Shown: piece by piece, positions 61,558 to 64,000 of the stretch
How positions within the stretch are numbered: the stretch's first letter is position 1
Layout of the letters: each line of letters opens with the position of its first letter
Assembly: GCA_034509425.1 (NCBI GenBank)
Contig: JAVTVJ010000070.1
Location: forward strand, 3,534,001 to 3,598,000
Length of the DNA stretch: 64,000 nt
Source of the DNA: Eopsaltria australis
Lineage: Eukaryota; Chordata; Aves; Passeriformes; Petroicidae
Direction: 5' to 3'
Translations under genes and position numbers: made by a program
The notes under the pieces: generated by a model
Told to the model about the DNA's origin: nothing
Database searches by the model: none
The model's input: the letters and a program-made list of their open reading frames with translations, nothing else

Positions 61558-64000
61558 TTCAGGAATAAATTGATCTCCACTGATTTCTATACAGTATATT
61601 TGCTGTATTCTTCCCACACTCCCCATCCACCCCTTATTATATCAAGTCAACACCAAAAGTCAACTCTGCATGGACAGACAAAGAACTCTTGGTCATACCA
61701 AGAGCTGAATGCAAAGCAGTTGTACTTCTTTATTTTCGTGGGGAGGGTCTGTCTACAAAACCATAAAATCTACATCGGTGATAATACCTGTCACTGAATA
61801 AATGAAAATTTCACTCCGTACATGATCTTATACAATGATCTTCATTGTATAAGATTCTCATTACAAAATATTTAACATTCAGACAGATAAAACCAAGATC
61901 TTGCAGCCAGCACAACAAAAGTAAGAAAAGTGCTTGCTCTGAAAAAAAAAAATCATGTGAGGTATATTAATTTGAGAAAAATTGCTAGGGAAACATTCAT
62001 AGTTAACCCTGCTTTCCAAATAGCAATGAGACACCAAAGTGAACTGATTTGTCAAAAGTGTTGCCAAAGGCCATAAACAGAGAGCAGGTTTCTTGAATTG
62101 CAGTTCTGTGCTGTCTTCAAAGGTCATTACTTTAAGGGAGAATGGTAGAACTCAACTGGATTATTTATTTGTAATCATCTAAGCTACTACAGGTTGTGAA
62201 CTGTGAACAGAGCACATCATATTCCCAGTGGGTGCTCATGCTCTGACATTTCAGCCTAATTGTTAGAGTTCATTTTGCAGACAAAAGAAGGTATATTGTC
62301 AAATACATTTTCACCAGTCCCTCTCATTGAGCACAATTTCTCTAAAAGAAAGGTAATAAACTGCAAAATATGTACTTATGGTAGTGTTATAGTATCTGAA
62401 ATGTTTAATTATCTGAATGATAATTTAGCATGTTGTTATTTCCAAGGGTAATGAAATAGCTTTTAGCAATTAATGACCTGAAAAACAAAATGCATAAAAT
62501 GAAATAGTTTTCAAAGGTAACCTGAAATGAAAAATAATAGTACACAAAGAAATAAAAGGCTTATGCAGTTGATTTGGAAATGTGAAACAAGGAACATAAA
62601 TTTCAAACCCATGAGAAATCACTGCCAAAATCATGTCTGTATCTCTAAACTCAGGATTAATTCTGGTCACATCACATATAAGCAACAAGATTTTTTTCCC
62701 AGATTTCAACTTTCTGCCATACATTTTTTATTTTGGTTACCTAATCCTCCTGAAAACAAACTCTTGCACAATGCCATACCTTTATAAAACAGGATTATAT
62801 ACAGATTTGAAGAGGGGTTGGAGAGATGGGAAAAAAAGACTTGGATCAGAAGAAAACTAATTTGATAAGCAATTTCAAGATTACACCTTCAAAAGCTTGA
62901 AAACATTCTCCAATGCTAAGGAAAGAGTGAGAAATTTTGCTCTGGCTTATAAGACAAGGACTACAGGACCTCTTCTAGTTCCAGTGTCTAAGTCTCAGCC
63001 CTAATGGTCCATGACTCTCAGATCTCTTTTCTCACTCTGTACATATGGCCTACTTTGTTTTTATTATACTGCAAATGTTGTACTTGAAACATAGATAAGA
63101 AACACCCAATTCAAACCACTGTAAATTAGAACTCAAGTCTTTTTTCAAGTGGCTTTTTTTTTCTACCAGTTTCATAATATTCTGTAATTTGCCAACTTTA
63201 TCATAGTTACATTTTCTTTATAAATTACATGGAACTGTTCCTGATAGGGCACAAACAGAAATGTTTATTCAATTTATCCATAAAACCAGTTTTAGATATA
63301 TAAGCCAGTTCTTCTCCATTTGAGTTGATTTTATTCTGGTTTCTTAATCAAAATGCCTTATATCAAATTAAATGCATTAGAGAAGAACAATATCAGCTTT
63401 ATTAACCAAATCTGTAATTTAATTTTTAAAAAATCAAGTTATTCTGACAAGAGCATTCTATAAATTTGTTGACTGTCTCTAATTATATTACTTCCTTAAT
63501 TCTTCATTAATCAAGCTTGGTATTGGCTGTTCCATTATTCTGTTCAGAATTAAAGTCAAGATGACAAGCTTTTAATTAATGGGAAGATTATTATTTTTAA
63601 TGTCTGTTTTTCAAGTCATCTGGAGCTTTCCAGGACTGCTTCAGATTTTTATTTGAAAACAACAAACAAAACCAGGTAACATTAAGAGCCTTGACAAGTC
63701 ATTTTTAGGGTTCTGGACCTACTGATCACCTGAGGTGTAACTTAACATCAACTGCTGCTTTATATTCTCCTCAACTCATTGTTAAAATGGAGGCTATTTC
63801 ATTAGCATTCCATACAAAAGCATCACATGGTCCATTCCCCCTCTCAGCACCAGCAGGAGGATTTACTGAGAAATAAAGTAAAGAAAGTGAAATTCACTCA
63901 GTTCTGCTTCATACAGTCTACGTTCAAATTAGGTGAAAAGAATTATGCTGCTCAATTTTAAAATGAAACAAAGTTAAAAAAATTAAAAAGCAAACAAGAA
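61558..64000. other. Intron sequence to the window edge; one strong palindrome
   Basis: AT-rich non-coding DNA containing the 14-bp-arm palindrome at 61825-61855. The frames at 62.5-62.86 kb are in overlapping phases and on both strands and are treated as chance. The intron continues beyond the window. Confidence 0.5.
61825..61855. repeat. Perfect hairpin-forming palindrome with 14-bp arms and 3-nt loop
   Basis: Left arm ATCTTATACAATGA (61825-61838), loop TCT, right arm TCATTGTATAAGAT (61842-61855), exact reverse complements. It would fold as a 14-bp stem on either strand. The stem is too short for a typical microRNA precursor, and no transposon termini are recognised around it. Confidence 0.96.

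Larger units (their letters stand above)
2796..64000 (-). other. Very long upstream intron of the PTPRK-like gene (partial, over 61 kb)
   Basis: Everything to the right of the exon should be the intron that precedes it in the minus-strand transcript. I saw no segment encoding the preceding first fibronectin III domain, the Ig or the MAM domain, and no other recognisable gene on either strand. Long introns are normal for the extracellular part of R2B phosphatase genes. The intron reading follows from the exon and the absence of other exons; a nested non-coding RNA gene cannot be excluded by eye. Confidence 0.75.

Noticed and set aside
1..64000. CRISPR arrays, bacterial operons, phage or defence systems
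   Set aside because: No spaced direct repeats, no dense gene layout and no bacterial ribosome-binding sites. The window is vertebrate intron.

Overview
The window looks like bird nuclear DNA, and almost all of it is intron. Two things point that way. First, it carries several CR1 LINE remnants, and some keep the typical avian CR1 3' end built from ATTCTATG-like octamers. Second, the one convincing protein-coding segment is a vertebrate receptor tyrosine phosphatase exon. Many A-rich tracts interspersed with C (AAAACC/CAAA type) would fit a songbird, but that is only a guess. There is no bacterial-type gene organisation, operon, CRISPR array or phage.

Gene content: a single 303-bp exon on the minus strand (2493-2795), with clean AG and GT splice sites and symmetric phase 1. 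It encodes the second fibronectin type III domain of an R2B receptor protein tyrosine phosphatase, best matched to PTPRK (RPTP-kappa). The gene runs right to left. Bases 1-2492 are therefore the start of the next intron downstream, and 2796-64000 is over 61 kb of the upstream intron, with no other exon recognised.

Intron content, left to right: a short CR1 3' end at 1.9 kb and a GA microsatellite just downstream of the exon; GTTTT and TGG repeats at 6.3-6.6 kb; a pure 47-A run at 8.3 kb; CR1 3' ends in opposite orientations at 14.5 and 15.1 kb; a long, very diverged CR1 of the old L3-like amniote type at 17.0-17.6 kb; a 21-bp tandem duplication at 20.6 kb; a CR1 fragment of about 350 bp at 27.9 kb; a cluster of three CR1 pieces at 34.0-34.8 kb, one with a decayed reverse-transcriptase segment and an internal deletion; a series of A-rich tracts at 36.1, 41.9, 44.4, 55.5, 58.9 and 61.5 kb; and two near-perfect palindromes (13-bp arms at 48.0 kb, 14-bp arms at 61.8 kb).

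I found no new biological system. The points most worth checking are the isolated exon in a very long intron, the CR1 cluster, the ancient CR1 and the two palindromes. All family assignments come from recalled motifs, not database searches.
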